Shown: positions 1-8,278, numbered from the stretch's first letter. The stretch: 64,000 bases of DNA from Alicyclobacillus fructus (GCF_017329605.1 NZ_JAFMTY010000007.1:1-64000); one strand, 5' to 3'. Notes: generated by a model not told the origin, from the letters alone. A program made the numbers and translations.

Positions 1-372
1 TTAAAGTCGTTGTCGTACTTTTGTGTCACGTGGCTCACCTCGAATCGACTTATTCTTACATTCTCGATTCGCCGTGTCCACTGTTTTAACCTAACACCAA
101 ACATTGCGGCGGGGCGCGAGTTGTTGCAGCCGCCTGCCAAGGAACGTCTGTACTCCGCGACAGAGATCGCAGAAGAGGCTGGTGTCAGCGCAAATCTCGT
201 GGGGCGGATTGCGAATCAATACGGGATCAAAACGCCAGAGTACGGCGAATACGTCTTAGACAAATCGCCGTATAGCGACAAGCAGGTGTCAACGTTCAGG
301 TATAACGCCCGAGGCAAGGCAAAGCTGTTGGAACTGCTTGGCCTGCAAACGGAGGAGCTGCTTCAGCACTAA
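1..372 (+). CDS. Antirepressor-like C-terminal DNA-binding domain (partial)
   Basis: The frame is open to the left edge, so the gene is probably 5' truncated by the window. The last 75 residues or so (from about nt 145) read like the C-terminal domain of phage/ICE antirepressors: SATEIAEEAGVSANLVGRIA followed by a basic, leucine-rich tail. That helix-turn-helix-like part resembles the Ant/KilA-C class. The N-terminal translation (nt 10-115) does not look protein-like and may be non-coding if a later start is used. Its role is likely regulatory. The gene is followed directly by a terminator-like hairpin. Confidence 0.45.
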   Translation, partial: LKSLSYFCVTWLTSNRLILTFSIRRVHCFNLTPNIAAGRELLQPPAKERLYSATEIAEEAGVSANLVGRIANQYGIKTPEYGEYVLDKSPYSDKQVSTFRYNARGKAKLLELLGLQTEELLQH

Positions 373-378
373 GGCTTT

Positions 379-424
379 TTTTGCATGCCACCCCGCTTCT
401 CATAAGAGAGGGGGTGGCTTTTTG
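379..424 (+). promoter_or_regulatory. 5' module copy A: terminator-like hairpin overlapping the start region
   Basis: TTTTGCATGCCACCCC is followed by CTTCTCATAAGAGA and then GGGGTGGC with a T-run. The arms GCCACCCC (387-394) and GGGGTGGC (411-418) pair perfectly. The 3' arm is also the only Shine-Dalgarno-like sequence for the TTG start at 422. One structure could therefore end upstream transcription and also mask the ribosome site of the next gene. Confidence 0.6.
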
Positions 425-1036
425 ATTCATACGACTCACGCAGTGTTCGCGGTGGCCCTGACGGAGGTGATGCTCGCATCTGAACACGCACCGATCACGT
501 GGCAGGCCGCTGCCACGGCTGCCGTGGCTTACGCCGTAGCGCCTGTACCGGACATCGATCAGCCTGAGTCCTGGATCTCTCGACACATTCCGGGCGCTTC
601 GGTGGTGTCGATGTTCGTGCGCCACCGCACGCTGACCCATAGCCTGCTGGTCTCGGCGCTCCTGTACCTCGTGCTGTTCGGCCTGGGGCTTCGCATCCCC
701 GACTGGCTGGCCACGGGGATCTGGGTGGGCTGGGTGAGCCACTGGGTGATCGATCTCGTGAACCCGCGCGGCGTGCAGCTTTTCTATCCGCTGCCCTGGT
801 GGGTGAAACCGCCGGTGCCCTGGCTTGCGATTGAGGTCGAGAGCACAGGCGAAACCGTCATTCGCGTGGCATTGACCGCGTTTGCCGTGCTGTTTGCTCT
901 CGCGTACTTGTTCCTTCACGCGCCACTTGAAATCCAGCACGCGGCAGGAGAGGTCTTGCCCGATGCTCGGCGCGTGGTGGGATGGGGCACCTGGCCGTGG
1001 TTCGGAGCCGTATGCCGCTTTTTGCATCTTCAGTAA
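422..1036 (+). CDS. YdjM/DUF457-type membrane-bound metal-dependent hydrolase
   Basis: A protein of 204 residues from TTG 422, with Shine-Dalgarno GGGGGTGG just upstream. It shows the YdjM/DUF457 pattern: an N-terminal helix, PDIDQPES, a RHRTLTHS motif with paired His and Asp candidates for metal binding, then SHWVIDLVNPRGVQLFYPLP, with several hydrophobic segments. Family members are integral membrane proteins thought to be metal-dependent hydrolases acting at the membrane, and the substrate is unknown. It is the first gene of the conjugation and pilus run and precedes the TcpD-like gene by 13 bases. Confidence 0.75.
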   Translation: MIHTTHAVFAVALTEVMLASEHAPITWQAAATAAVAYAVAPVPDIDQPESWISRHIPGASVVSMFVRHRTLTHSLLVSALLYLVLFGLGLRIPDWLATGIWVGWVSHWVIDLVNPRGVQLFYPLPWWVKPPVPWLAIEVESTGETVIRVALTAFAVLFALAYLFLHAPLEIQHAAGEVLPDARRVVGWGTWPWFGAVCRFLHLQ

Positions 1037-1049
1037 AGGAGGCTTTCCC

Positions 1050-1313
1050 ATGAACGGAACGGGAACGACGCTTTCCGACATCACCAGCAATCCCCTGTGG
1101 CAATTCTTAGAGCCCATCTTTTCCGTCCTTGCGGTGATCATCTTGGCGGCCATGATCTGGCGAATCTCCCGACATTACTTCAAGGGCGATCACAGCAACA
1201 TTCTGGTGGCTGTGGTGTTCGGGATGATTAGCGTGTTGTTTCTGGTGGATCCGACGATGTTCTTCTTCATTATCACGTGGTTTGTCCAGAAGATCGGCGG
1301 CTTGACGAGATGA
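1050..1313 (+). CDS. TcpD-like small membrane protein of the conjugation apparatus
   Basis: An 87-residue protein from ATG 1050 behind AAAGGAGG. It has two hydrophobic segments (about residues 21-40 and 52-80) joined by a short basic loop (RISRHYFKGDHS). Size, topology and position directly before a TcpE gene match TcpD of pCW3/Tn916-type conjugation loci. The stop overlaps the next start (ATGA at 1310), which suggests translational coupling. The call rests on context more than on motifs, and a VirB2-like role is possible. Confidence 0.5.
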   Translation: MNGTGTTLSDITSNPLWQFLEPIFSVLAVIILAAMIWRISRHYFKGDHSNILVAVVFGMISVLFLVDPTMFFFIITWFVQKIGGLTR

Positions 1314-1969
1314 CCAACACGGCGGGGAGATTTCTCCCCGTCGGGGAGGGATACGCGGTGCCTCGAACCTATCAGAAGCTCTTCCGACAGAAAGCGGTCG
1401 TGACAAACATCGACCGACGGATCCGCCTGGGTTTTCGACTGTACTGGGATGATGCGTTCACGTTTGCGCTTGCTTGGATCCTGTTTTTCTTCCTGGACAT
1501 CTTCACACCGTACCGTCTGTTCAACCTGTTCATGAATCACTGGTTGGTCGTCACCCTCAGCGCGGTGGGTTTCACGTGGTTGGCACGGAAACTGGATCCT
1601 GACGGCAAATCGCTGGTCAAGTATCTCTACGGATTTGTGGCGTACCCGTTTCGCAGTCACGTGAGCGACGGGTTTGTGCGAAAGCACCGCATGCTCGTCT
1701 GGCGTCGCGGGAAGCGTACCGCCTTTCGCGCTCAGGCGCGGGTGTGGTGGACGCGCGGGGATTTGCTCTTGCCGACGCGAGTGCGGACACGCTTCGCGGA
1801 ACCGTGGACATTCACCAACGACGTGCATGTGGATGTGAGAATCGGGCGGCGCCAGGTGGCCTTTCAGCGCGCGCGTCGCTTTCGCTGGCCGAGCGGGCGC
1901 CGGATCTCGGGGCTTCGGCCCGGGGTGTACGAGGTGTCGGGGCGCAAGGTCACGCGGCTGGATCGATAA
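1310..1969 (+). CDS. TcpE family conjugal transfer protein
   Basis: A 219-residue protein with a basic N-terminus (PRTYQKLFRQKAVVTNIDRR), two adjacent membrane helices (about residues 50-95), then a conserved-looking block with KLDPDGKSLVKYLYGFVAYPF and a basic C-terminal half. This is the TcpE arrangement: an N-terminal cytosolic part, a helical hairpin, then the DGK motif. TcpE is a membrane component needed for conjugative transfer in Gram-positive Tcp systems. It overlaps the TcpD-like gene by 4 bases. The Arg-rich C-terminus may be cytoplasmic. Confidence 0.7.
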   Translation: MTNTAGRFLPVGEGYAVPRTYQKLFRQKAVVTNIDRRIRLGFRLYWDDAFTFALAWILFFFLDIFTPYRLFNLFMNHWLVVTLSAVGFTWLARKLDPDGKSLVKYLYGFVAYPFRSHVSDGFVRKHRMLVWRRGKRTAFRAQARVWWTRGDLLLPTRVRTRFAEPWTFTNDVHVDVRIGRRQVAFQRARRFRWPSGRRISGLRPGVYEVSGRKVTRLDR

Positions 1970-1979
1970 CCGCAGCGCG

Positions 1980-2010
1980 TTTGCCTGACACCCCGCTTTT
2001 CGTATGAGGA
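1980..2010 (+). promoter_or_regulatory. 5' module copy B
   Basis: TTTGCCTGACACCCCGC, six bases, then TATGAGGAG. It matches the other copies at TTTGCMT, CACCCC and the trailing ATGAGGAG. It lies between the TcpE stop and the first lipoprotein gene. It has no strong T-run, so it argues that the module is not simply a terminator. Confidence 0.55.
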
Positions 2011-2035
2011 GAACATGTTTCGAGGAGGATGCACG

Positions 2036-2650
2036 TTGAAGAACGGAACGTTGATTGTCACGATGGCCGTGCTGGGGAGTCTCGCGTTAACGGGGTGTGG
2101 AACCCACGCGACCCAAACCACGGCGTCCACGGCGCCTTCGCCGACTCAATCGGTTCCGGGACCGAGCGTGGGGACGCACGCTTCCAACACAGTCTCGTCG
2201 AATTACAAAATTCCACCGGTTAAAGAAGTTCCAGTGCCTACCAAAGCCCTGCCTGTGCAAATCATGCAGCATCTGAAGCCCTATGCGAGCCGTTTGGAAC
2301 ATGTGACGTCGCTCCCAGTCACGGTGCCGAACGGGACCAAGAATGTGCTGGTCATCAGCGCGTTGACGGCCTATGCGATCCCACAATTTCAGAGCGTGTG
2401 GTCGCAACTGCACGACAAGCCCGCCGTCGTGTGGGTGGGACTGACGCAAGCGCAAACGGAGCGTGTGTGGAAACAGGCAGGCTATGCAGGTGATCCGTTG
2501 CCGAGCGCTGTCACGTTGTACGAGGATACGTCTCTGCCTGTCCCCATCGCCTATCACCGCGTGGCGAACGGCTGGGAAGTCGTGCCGGGGATCTTGCCTG
2601 CCTCGCAAGTGCATGACTGGTTGGCATTCTTTGAGGGGGCGAAACCGTGA
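2036..2650 (+). CDS. Lipoprotein, possibly with a degenerate thioredoxin-like domain
   Basis: A 204-residue protein. TTG 2036 is chosen because GAGGAGG lies 7 bases upstream and it leaves a clean lipoprotein signal (MKNGTLIV..LALTGC), with Cys as the predicted lipidated residue. A Ser/Thr/Pro linker follows. The globular part (about residues 80-200) has the strand-helix layout of a thioredoxin fold (VLVISALTAY..PQFQSVW..AVVWVGLT..VTLYED) but no CxxC. It overlaps the next lipoprotein gene, which does have CxxC. It is probably exported and anchored to the outer face of the membrane. An ATG at 2015 is the alternative start. Confidence 0.55.
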   Translation: MKNGTLIVTMAVLGSLALTGCGTHATQTTASTAPSPTQSVPGPSVGTHASNTVSSNYKIPPVKEVPVPTKALPVQIMQHLKPYASRLEHVTSLPVTVPNGTKNVLVISALTAYAIPQFQSVWSQLHDKPAVVWVGLTQAQTERVWKQAGYAGDPLPSAVTLYEDTSLPVPIAYHRVANGWEVVPGILPASQVHDWLAFFEGAKP

Positions 2651-3312
2651 ATCGCAAAGTGATGTGGCTTGGGATAGGGATGGCAGCCTTGCTCGTGACG
2701 GGCTGCGGTACGGCGACAAGCGTATCCAAACCGTCTGACGTTACAACAGGAATTTCATCGCATCCTGCTTCGTCCAGGGAAGTGACGGGGGTCAACGTGC
2801 TCCCGTCGCCACACGCCGTCTTGGGTTCAGAGACATGGCACGGATTATCGACTGTTCCAAGCTCGATGCTGCAAGTGCTTGAGACGGCGCGAGTCGAAAC
2901 GGCATCCGGCCAGACCGTGGTTCTTCCGCTTGATCGGCCCGTCATTGTTTTCGCGCCGTGGTGCAAGTATTGCCACGAGCTGGCCCAGACCTTGAAGCAG
3001 GAAGGACTTTTGAATCAAGCCACATGGGTTGCCGCGGGGTTCGAGCGATACGAATATCCGATGACACAGAATGGGACCATGTTGCAACTTCCGATGCCTT
3101 TCACGCTGGCTGAGGCCCAACAAAAGGTCCAACAAGCGTTCGCCGCCTTGGGTGTGCCGATGCCTGAACGGGTCCTGTACGCGATGCCAGGGACCGCGCT
3201 TGCGAATGCGATCCGAGGCTTCCCAGACGTGTTCGTCCCGCACGATGGACGCTGGTATTTGCAGCCGGGTTACGTGGAAAACACAACGTTCTGGCGAGCC
3301 ATTCTGGGGTAA
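2647..3312 (+). CDS. Thioredoxin-like lipoprotein with WCKYC motif
   Basis: A 221-residue protein starting at GTG 2647 inside the previous stop region (GTGA). The signal peptide ends in LLVTGC, a lipobox. Residues near 105-112 read APWCKYCHE, the WCxxC active site of thioredoxin-like thiol-disulfide oxidoreductases, preceded by RPVIVF as the expected core strand. It probably forms or repairs disulfides in exported proteins of the transfer or pilus machine. Later in the element there are Cys-containing exported proteins, such as the QQCQTV repeat protein. The substrate is unknown. Confidence 0.65.
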   Translation: MNRKVMWLGIGMAALLVTGCGTATSVSKPSDVTTGISSHPASSREVTGVNVLPSPHAVLGSETWHGLSTVPSSMLQVLETARVETASGQTVVLPLDRPVIVFAPWCKYCHELAQTLKQEGLLNQATWVAAGFERYEYPMTQNGTMLQLPMPFTLAEAQQKVQQAFAALGVPMPERVLYAMPGTALANAIRGFPDVFVPHDGRWYLQPGYVENTTFWRAILG

Positions 3313-3327
3313 GGAGGAAGAGAGGAC

Positions 3328-4560
3328 TTGACGGCGATCCTGGGGAGAATCGGACTGCGGATGGGGCTGCATCTCGCTCGCCGCCGCTGGCCGCTTCTTC
3401 TCCTTCTGGCGATGTTTCTTGTGAGCATCCCAGGCTTGTTTTTCCTGCTCCTCTTTGTGGCGGTGCTCGCAGGCGGCAATGCACTCAACACCGCGGTACC
3501 CACGTCATGGAACGGCCAAATTCCCACGGACGTATCTCCGGCAGACGGGATCCCGACGCCGTTTGTTTCCTACGTGCAACAGGCCAGTGAAACTTACCAG
3601 GTGCCGATGCAGTACATCGCCGCGACGGCACTCCACGAATCGTCGTGGGAACCGAACGCCTATGCGGACTATGACGGCAGTCACGCCATGGGGCTCATGC
3701 AGTTTGAGCCGGAGACCTGGAGTGGGTGGGAAGACCCGTATGTGCAGATCGATGAGCCGGACACCGACGCGCTTCGCATCCAGAAATACGGGGGACTCGG
3801 CGTGGACGCAGACCATCTCGAAGCGCCGATCGGCACGCCCGCCGAAGCGGCGCTTCAACCCCAGGAACTCCTGGCTTTGGACGAACAATGCGCGGCCAAC
3901 GGAGATCAGGGGTGTGCGCCTTACGCTTCGCCCTACGACCCCGATGATGCGCTGAATGCTGGGGCGAAATACCTTCACGTGCTCTATCTCATGTATGGGA
4001 GTTGGCCGAACGCCAGTGCGCATTACTATGGTTCGAGTGACAAGGCGGCGGTGCAGGATTACATCAACGCGCTCATGCGCATGACGGCGGCCTATGTGCT
4101 GGACACGCCGCCTGTCCAACTGCCTGATCACAGCGGATACTGGCTGTTCGGCGACGCCAAACTCACCTTTACGCCGTCTTCGACGGGAGGATGGACGGTG
4201 CAGGCCAAGCAGGAGGACAAGAACTCCGCACTCGTCGCTCAATGGTTGCCGTCGCTGCCGATCATCGCGCCGGCTGACGGGGAAGTGACGTGGACTGTCG
4301 ATCCCAGCAATCAAGTGGCCACGATCACGCTTCCCCTTCCCAACGGAAGCAGCGTGATGATCCGAGCGTCCTCGGATCAGGTGATGAAGTGGGATCTTGC
4401 GGAGAATCAGGCCATCGGGCCGGTGAGCGCTGGGGACATTGTGGGGTTTCTCAACGCCACGGAGCCGTTTCAAGTATCGAGCGACATCGCAGGCCTTGAT
4501 CCGGGGATCTCGGCGGGTGTGGTGACGCCCCCTGGGAATCCCGTTCACGCAGGAGTGTGA
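3328..4560 (+). CDS. TcpG/VirB1-like lytic transglycosylase
   Basis: A 410-residue protein from TTG 3328, behind AAGGAGGAAGAG. It has an N-terminal basic stretch and a membrane helix (about residues 20-50), then a lysozyme-like SLT domain (about 75-245). That domain shows ALHESSWEPNAYADY with the catalytic Glu, SHAMGLMQFEPETW, and a late AGAKYLHVLYLMYGSWPNASAHYYG. The C-terminal part (270-410) resembles a peptidase M23/LysM-free beta domain of unknown role (APADGEVTWTVDP). In conjugation loci such enzymes open the wall for the transfer channel. The stop overlaps the region of the next start. Confidence 0.75.
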   Translation: MTAILGRIGLRMGLHLARRRWPLLLLLAMFLVSIPGLFFLLLFVAVLAGGNALNTAVPTSWNGQIPTDVSPADGIPTPFVSYVQQASETYQVPMQYIAATALHESSWEPNAYADYDGSHAMGLMQFEPETWSGWEDPYVQIDEPDTDALRIQKYGGLGVDADHLEAPIGTPAEAALQPQELLALDEQCAANGDQGCAPYASPYDPDDALNAGAKYLHVLYLMYGSWPNASAHYYGSSDKAAVQDYINALMRMTAAYVLDTPPVQLPDHSGYWLFGDAKLTFTPSSTGGWTVQAKQEDKNSALVAQWLPSLPIIAPADGEVTWTVDPSNQVATITLPLPNGSSVMIRASSDQVMKWDLAENQAIGPVSAGDIVGFLNATEPFQVSSDIAGLDPGISAGVVTPPGNPVHAGV

Positions 4561-4565
4561 GGAGC

Positions 4566-5366
4566 ATGCAAGAAGCCTATGTCCGTTTTCTTCAGCGCCT
4601 CGCCCAAGGTGCATCCTGGCGCGACGCGCACATGCAGTTTTGGCTCGATATGCGGGCATTCGGCGTGGAGGTCGAAACGCCAGACGGGGTGTTTGAGCGC
4701 GGCGTGACCACGGGGTCGCCGGCATGGAAATCCCTGCTTCGTGTCCGCGAGCTCCCCTGTGCGGATGGCCTCTATCGAGTCTACTTTCGCGGGGACCCGA
4801 CACCGGAAGAGGAGCAGGCCGTTGAATTTGCCTTGGCGGCGGACAGTCTTCTTCACGACCACGAACGCTTGAAGCAGGAAGCCACGCACGACCCATTGAC
4901 GGGATGCTTGAACCGCAAGGGGCTGCAAGAATGGTTTAAACGTCGGCAACGGCGGTACAACAACCTCGAATTTGTGCTGGTGCTCATGGACTTTGACAAG
5001 TTCAAGCGCCTGAACGACACCCAAGGCCATGCGAAGGGTGACGAGGCGCTGTGCGCGATTGCGCAAGCGCTCCAAGCAGAGAAGCGTGCGTCGGATGTCT
5101 TGGCTCGACTGGGCGGGGACGAGTTTGTACTCATCTTTGAAGCGTGCGCGTGTCATGAAGGCATGGTGGATCGGTTGAGGCAACTCAAAGCGCGCTTGCC
5201 GCTCGAACAGTATGGCCTCGACATTACATTTGGCACGGCGTGCTTTCCCAAGCACGGGGAGACCTTGGAACAACTGCTGGCGCACGCCGATTTGCATCTC
5301 TATCACGGCAAACATCGCGGCGGTGGCGAGATCGTGTGGGGGGACAGCGCCCATGGTGGAGCTTGA
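4566..5366 (+). CDS. GGDEF-domain diguanylate cyclase
   Basis: A 266-residue protein from ATG 4566 (GTG 4557 is an alternative). The N-terminal part (about 1-100) has no recognised sensor domain. The GGDEF domain follows with HDPLTGCLNRKGL, LMDFDKFKRLNDTQGHAKGD and an intact ARLGGDEF active-site loop. An RASD sequence five residues before GGDEF fits the RxxD inhibitory site that binds cyclic-di-GMP. It should make c-di-GMP from two GTP in the cytosol. It overlaps the HD-GYP gene by 14 bases, so synthesis and degradation are co-expressed. Confidence 0.85.
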   Translation: MQEAYVRFLQRLAQGASWRDAHMQFWLDMRAFGVEVETPDGVFERGVTTGSPAWKSLLRVRELPCADGLYRVYFRGDPTPEEEQAVEFALAADSLLHDHERLKQEATHDPLTGCLNRKGLQEWFKRRQRRYNNLEFVLVLMDFDKFKRLNDTQGHAKGDEALCAIAQALQAEKRASDVLARLGGDEFVLIFEACACHEGMVDRLRQLKARLPLEQYGLDITFGTACFPKHGETLEQLLAHADLHLYHGKHRGGGEIVWGDSAHGGA

Positions 5367-6255
5367 GATCGGGCAGGACGGCGCGATTGCAGCGGTTCGA
5401 GGCAACCTGGACGAACTCTTGGACTTTGCGCCCGACGAGATAAGGGGGGTGCCGAGCGCCTTTTTGCATCCGCAGATCACGGAAGCGGGCCTTCACACGC
5501 TCTGGGTTCGGCGCAGGAATGGCGATCGGGCGCTGCTCCATGCATTTTCCATCCCTCACGACACGCACACGCAAGTGTATCTCGCGCATGTGTTCGAGCA
5601 AGACACCATCCAGGTGAAGCTCGCCTACCAATCGGCGCTCTTTCGCGGTCTCGCGTTTGCAGCGGAGTACGGGGACCCTGAACTGCTAAACCATTTGTCG
5701 CGAGTCGAACGATACACGATCTGGATCGCCGAAGAGGCACTACGCTGGGAGCAGCCCGATGTGTCCCGCATTACCCTGGCTGCCTATGTCCACGATGTCG
5801 GGAAGTCGGCGATCCCGCGCGAAATCCTGTATAAGCCCGCCAAGCTGACCCCGGAAGAGTACAAGCTGGTGCAGACGCACACCCAAAAGGGGCGCGACGT
5901 GTTGGAAGAGGTCGAAAGCTATATTCAACAGGAGAACGCTTGGCTGTATGACGAGAAAAGCTGGCAGTGGGCAAAGGAAGTCGCACTCCATCATCATGAA
6001 AACTGGGACGGTACCGGCTACCCCACGGGCGCGGCGGGCGAAGAGATCCCGCTGGTGGCGCGGGTGGTCAAACTGGTGGACGTGCTGGATGCGCTGTTGG
6101 AGGCGAGGCCCTACAAAGAGGGGTGGCCGCCGGAGCAGGTCAAGCGCGAGATCGACCAAAAGAAGGGCGTTGAATTCGATCCCCATCTCGCGGAGTGGTT
6201 GCTCGCGCAGGACTGGGCGTTCGTGCAAAACATTGCGACGGGAAAGAAGGGATAG
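5353..6255 (+). CDS. PAS-HD-GYP cyclic-di-GMP phosphodiesterase
   Basis: A 300-residue protein from ATG 5353, inside the end of the GGDEF gene. Residues 1-70 look like a PAS fold (a GNLDELLDFAPDEIRG-type start, then a WVRRRNGD strand). The HD-GYP domain shows AAYVHDVGKSAIP (HD at 147-148), THTQKG, HHHENWDGTGYP (213-224) and VVKLVDVLDAL..RPYKEGW. All hallmark metal ligands and the GYP motif are present, so it should hydrolyse c-di-GMP to pGpG/GMP. It is followed 3 bases later by the TadC-like gene. Confidence 0.85.
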   Translation: MVELEIGQDGAIAAVRGNLDELLDFAPDEIRGVPSAFLHPQITEAGLHTLWVRRRNGDRALLHAFSIPHDTHTQVYLAHVFEQDTIQVKLAYQSALFRGLAFAAEYGDPELLNHLSRVERYTIWIAEEALRWEQPDVSRITLAAYVHDVGKSAIPREILYKPAKLTPEEYKLVQTHTQKGRDVLEEVESYIQQENAWLYDEKSWQWAKEVALHHHENWDGTGYPTGAAGEEIPLVARVVKLVDVLDALLEARPYKEGWPPEQVKREIDQKKGVEFDPHLAEWLLAQDWAFVQNIATGKKG

Positions 6256-6258
6256 TCG

Positions 6259-7116
6259 ATGGCGTATGCGCTCGGTGTGCTGATGGCCCTTGCGGTGCTC
6301 ATCGGCGTGGTCGGGACGTACCTCGCCGATCAGGAACAGGAGCGCCTGTTCCGTCAGTCCGTGCACGGTACGTTTCGGCGTCCGAAGCCCAAGCAAGGGT
6401 TTCTCGAAAGCCTGCATCAAAACTTGGTGTTTTTCGCGCGAGAGATCGGACATCCCGAGTGGGCGGACCTTGCGTATCGCGTGTCCTTCGCCATGCCGGT
6501 GCTGGTGTTGGCGTTGTTTCTGCTCCTCGGCCTCTACTGGGCTTTTCCATTCGCGGCGTTCGCGTTTTTTCTACCCTACGTGTATCTGAGTCGCCTATAT
6601 AAGCGTGCACGGCTTCTGCTGAAGAAGCAGTTGCGTCAAGCGCGTCTGTTGATTGCGCTGCTCACGGAGGCGGGCGCGCCGATCGAACGCGGGATTCTGG
6701 CAGCGGAATCGGTCGCGAATTATCCGTTGAAGCCGTATCTTCGTGACGTGTGCATCGCGATCGGCGCGGCGGAGGGTATGGAAAACGTCTCGATGCGTGT
6801 GGAGACGGTAGTGGAAGCGTTTATGACCATGGCGGAGCGCCTGCGCTTGCCGGAGGCTACGCAGTTCGCGCAGCTTTTGTCGCAAGCGACACGGTATCAC
6901 GCGCCGCTTGTGGACATGATGCTGACGTCGCTTGAAATCGAGGAACGCATCCGTGATGCGGAGGCCGAACATCTCCACAATTCGGCGATTGCGAAGATTG
7001 GCCTCATCTCCACGTTGGGGATGGGGATTCCGGTCTTCGGCTATATCTTCTTCGCGGTCCTGTCGTACGCGATGAAACTCTTCGCGAGTGGTTTTGGCGT
7101 CGGGATCGCGTTTTGA
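6259..7116 (+). CDS. TadC/TadB-like type II secretion F-domain protein
   Basis: A 285-residue protein. It has an N-terminal helix, a pair of helices around residues 75-105, a long cytosolic domain with AREGHPEW-like and LLIALLTEAGAPIERGILAAE sequence, and C-terminal helices near 240-285. This is the layout of TadB/TadC platform proteins, which sit in the membrane next to the TadA ATPase and drive pilin assembly. A second member lies at 23937, right after tadA, so this copy is the split partner, 16 kb away. A strong terminator follows. Confidence 0.7.
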   Translation: MAYALGVLMALAVLIGVVGTYLADQEQERLFRQSVHGTFRRPKPKQGFLESLHQNLVFFAREIGHPEWADLAYRVSFAMPVLVLALFLLLGLYWAFPFAAFAFFLPYVYLSRLYKRARLLLKKQLRQARLLIALLTEAGAPIERGILAAESVANYPLKPYLRDVCIAIGAAEGMENVSMRVETVVEAFMTMAERLRLPEATQFAQLLSQATRYHAPLVDMMLTSLEIEERIRDAEAEHLHNSAIAKIGLISTLGMGIPVFGYIFFAVLSYAMKLFASGFGVGIAF

Positions 7117-7121
7117 GTTCG

Positions 7122-7160
7122 TTTTTGCATGACCCCCCTCCTAGGGATAGGAGGGTTTTT
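7122..7160 (+). promoter_or_regulatory. 5' module copy C fused to a terminator hairpin
   Basis: TTTTTGCATGACCCCCC runs into a perfect hairpin CCCTCCTA-GGGA-TAGGAGGG (about 7136-7155) with six T. It is an intrinsic terminator for the TadC-like gene. The 3' arm GGAGGG sits 7 bases before an ATG (7163), which opens only a 35-codon frame, out of frame with the next pilin-like gene. That gene has its own GAAGGGAG site at about 7171-7178. Confidence 0.65.
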
Positions 7161-7190
7161 TAATGCCCTCGGAAGGGAGTGTGAAGTCTC

Positions 7191-7403
7191 ATGCAACGCC
7201 TCCTCAGTTGCGTGATTCGCAGCCCCACGTTTTGGCGTGGGCGTCGAGCCGGGACGGGCAGCACGATTAACCTGGTGAGCATCTTCTGGATGATCGCCGG
7301 GGTCGGCATGGCGACCGGTACGGCTCTGTTGTTGTCGAACACGCTGCAGCACGGCGTTGTTCCTGCGGCGTTGAAGGCGTTTATGGCGATGTTTGGTTCG
7401 TAA
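7191..7403 (+). CDS. Small pilin-like membrane protein
   Basis: A 70-residue protein from ATG 7191 behind GAAGGGAG. The N-terminal part is basic (FWRGRRAGTG) and is followed at once by a single hydrophobic helix (INLVSIFWMIAGVGMATGTALLL). The RRAG just before the helix is shared in form with two other proteins of this element (RKAG at 7423, RRAG at 13461) and could be a prepilin peptidase site cut after Gly. The short size fits a Flp-type major pilin, but the usual Glu-Tyr pair is not seen. It is possibly the main pilus subunit. Confidence 0.5.
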   Translation: MQRLLSCVIRSPTFWRGRRAGTGSTINLVSIFWMIAGVGMATGTALLLSNTLQHGVVPAALKAFMAMFGS

Positions 7404-7422
7404 ACCGACGAAAGGGGAATCT

Positions 7423-7731
7423 GTGAACATGACCACACGGGTACGTTCGCACTTGCTGCGCTGGCGAAAGGCAGGCCCCGAACAGTCGAACTTGAATCGA
7501 ACCCTCTTCATGATCTTCGGGATCCTGCTTACGATCGCTCTGTTCACGGTGCTTGGGGTGTTGCTCTTCCACGGATTCAACGCCGCCAAGTCCTCTGGGG
7601 AGAACGCGCTGAACTCGATCACGCAAAGCTCGGGGACGGCGTCTTCGGGCGGCTATTCGGCCGGTTACTCGGGGAACGGCAACTTCACGCTGCCGAACTT
7701 CAGCTCGACGTCGGGAAGCACGGGATCGTGA
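7423..7731 (+). CDS. Pilin-like protein with Gly/Ser-rich tail
   Basis: A 102-residue protein. GTG 7423 is chosen since AAAGGGG lies 5 bases upstream; ATG 7429 is the alternative. The layout is a basic leader (RSHLLRWRKAGPEQ), one hydrophobic helix (LFMIFGILLTIALFTVLGVLLF), then a Gly/Ser/Tyr/Asn-rich tail (SGGYSAGYSGNGNF). The WRKAGPE leader nearly repeats in the Ig-like protein at 13461 (WRRAGPE). A prepilin-type exported subunit is likely, and the low-complexity tail would be outside the cell. Confidence 0.5.
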   Translation: MNMTTRVRSHLLRWRKAGPEQSNLNRTLFMIFGILLTIALFTVLGVLLFHGFNAAKSSGENALNSITQSSGTASSGGYSAGYSGNGNFTLPNFSSTSGSTGS

Positions 7732-7817
7732 AGTGGCGAAGGGTGGGCGTGACCATGCGCTCACCCTTTTTTTGGAGGAACGGAGTTTTTGGACGGCGGG
7801 TCTGGAGGTGAGCGCGC

Positions 7818-8264
7818 ATGAGATGGTTACGAGGCGGTACGGGCGTCAGTACGTTGTTCGCAGGACTGGTGACCACGGGGGGCGGGTTGGTGATCCTGGG
7901 TCTGATTCTGACCTTCACGTCCTTGATTCACGTCCGGAGCATCCTCGTGACGGCTGCGGAGAACGGCGCACGGGTGGCGGCGATTACCGGAGATGCGTCT
8001 GCGGCGGAGCAAGCGGTTGAAGACACGCTGCAAGCCTCGGGGTTGCCGCTTACTTACAACGGGCAAACCCTATGGAGCGCTTCGTCCACGGAAGTGAGCG
8101 CGGATGTGTCGACACCCGAGGCACAAGTGACGGTGCAATACGATGCGCCGTTTTTGTTTCCGGATCTGTTGGCGGCGATTGGTGCACCGAACAGTTTCCC
8201 AGCGACGATCCCGATGTCCGTCACCGCCTCAGATGTCAACGAAGCGTACTTCACCTCCAGTTGA
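7818..8264 (+). CDS. TadE-like minor pilin
   Basis: A 148-residue protein from ATG 7818 (TGGAGGTGA upstream). It starts MRWLRGGTGVSTLFAGLV, then has a hydrophobic helix with ILTFTSLIHVRSILVTAAENGARVAA. This is the TadE-like pattern of an N-terminal helix followed by an amphipathic helix, with the rest outside the membrane. TadE/TadF proteins are pseudopilins needed for Tad pilus assembly. The next gene is a second member of similar layout. Confidence 0.6.
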   Translation: MRWLRGGTGVSTLFAGLVTTGGGLVILGLILTFTSLIHVRSILVTAAENGARVAAITGDASAAEQAVEDTLQASGLPLTYNGQTLWSASSTEVSADVSTPEAQVTVQYDAPFLFPDLLAAIGAPNSFPATIPMSVTASDVNEAYFTSS

Positions 8265-8278
8265 GGAGGCGAACTCTC

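Noticed and set aside
3505-4896. 463-codon minus-strand frame
   Set aside because: It is antisense to the lytic transglycosylase and the GGDEF gene and has the Arg-rich composition of a shadow frame.
7163-7270. 35-codon frame starting 7 bases after GGAGGG in module copy C
   Set aside because: It runs out of frame over the pilin-like start and has no protein-like features. The pilin-like gene has its own ribosome site.
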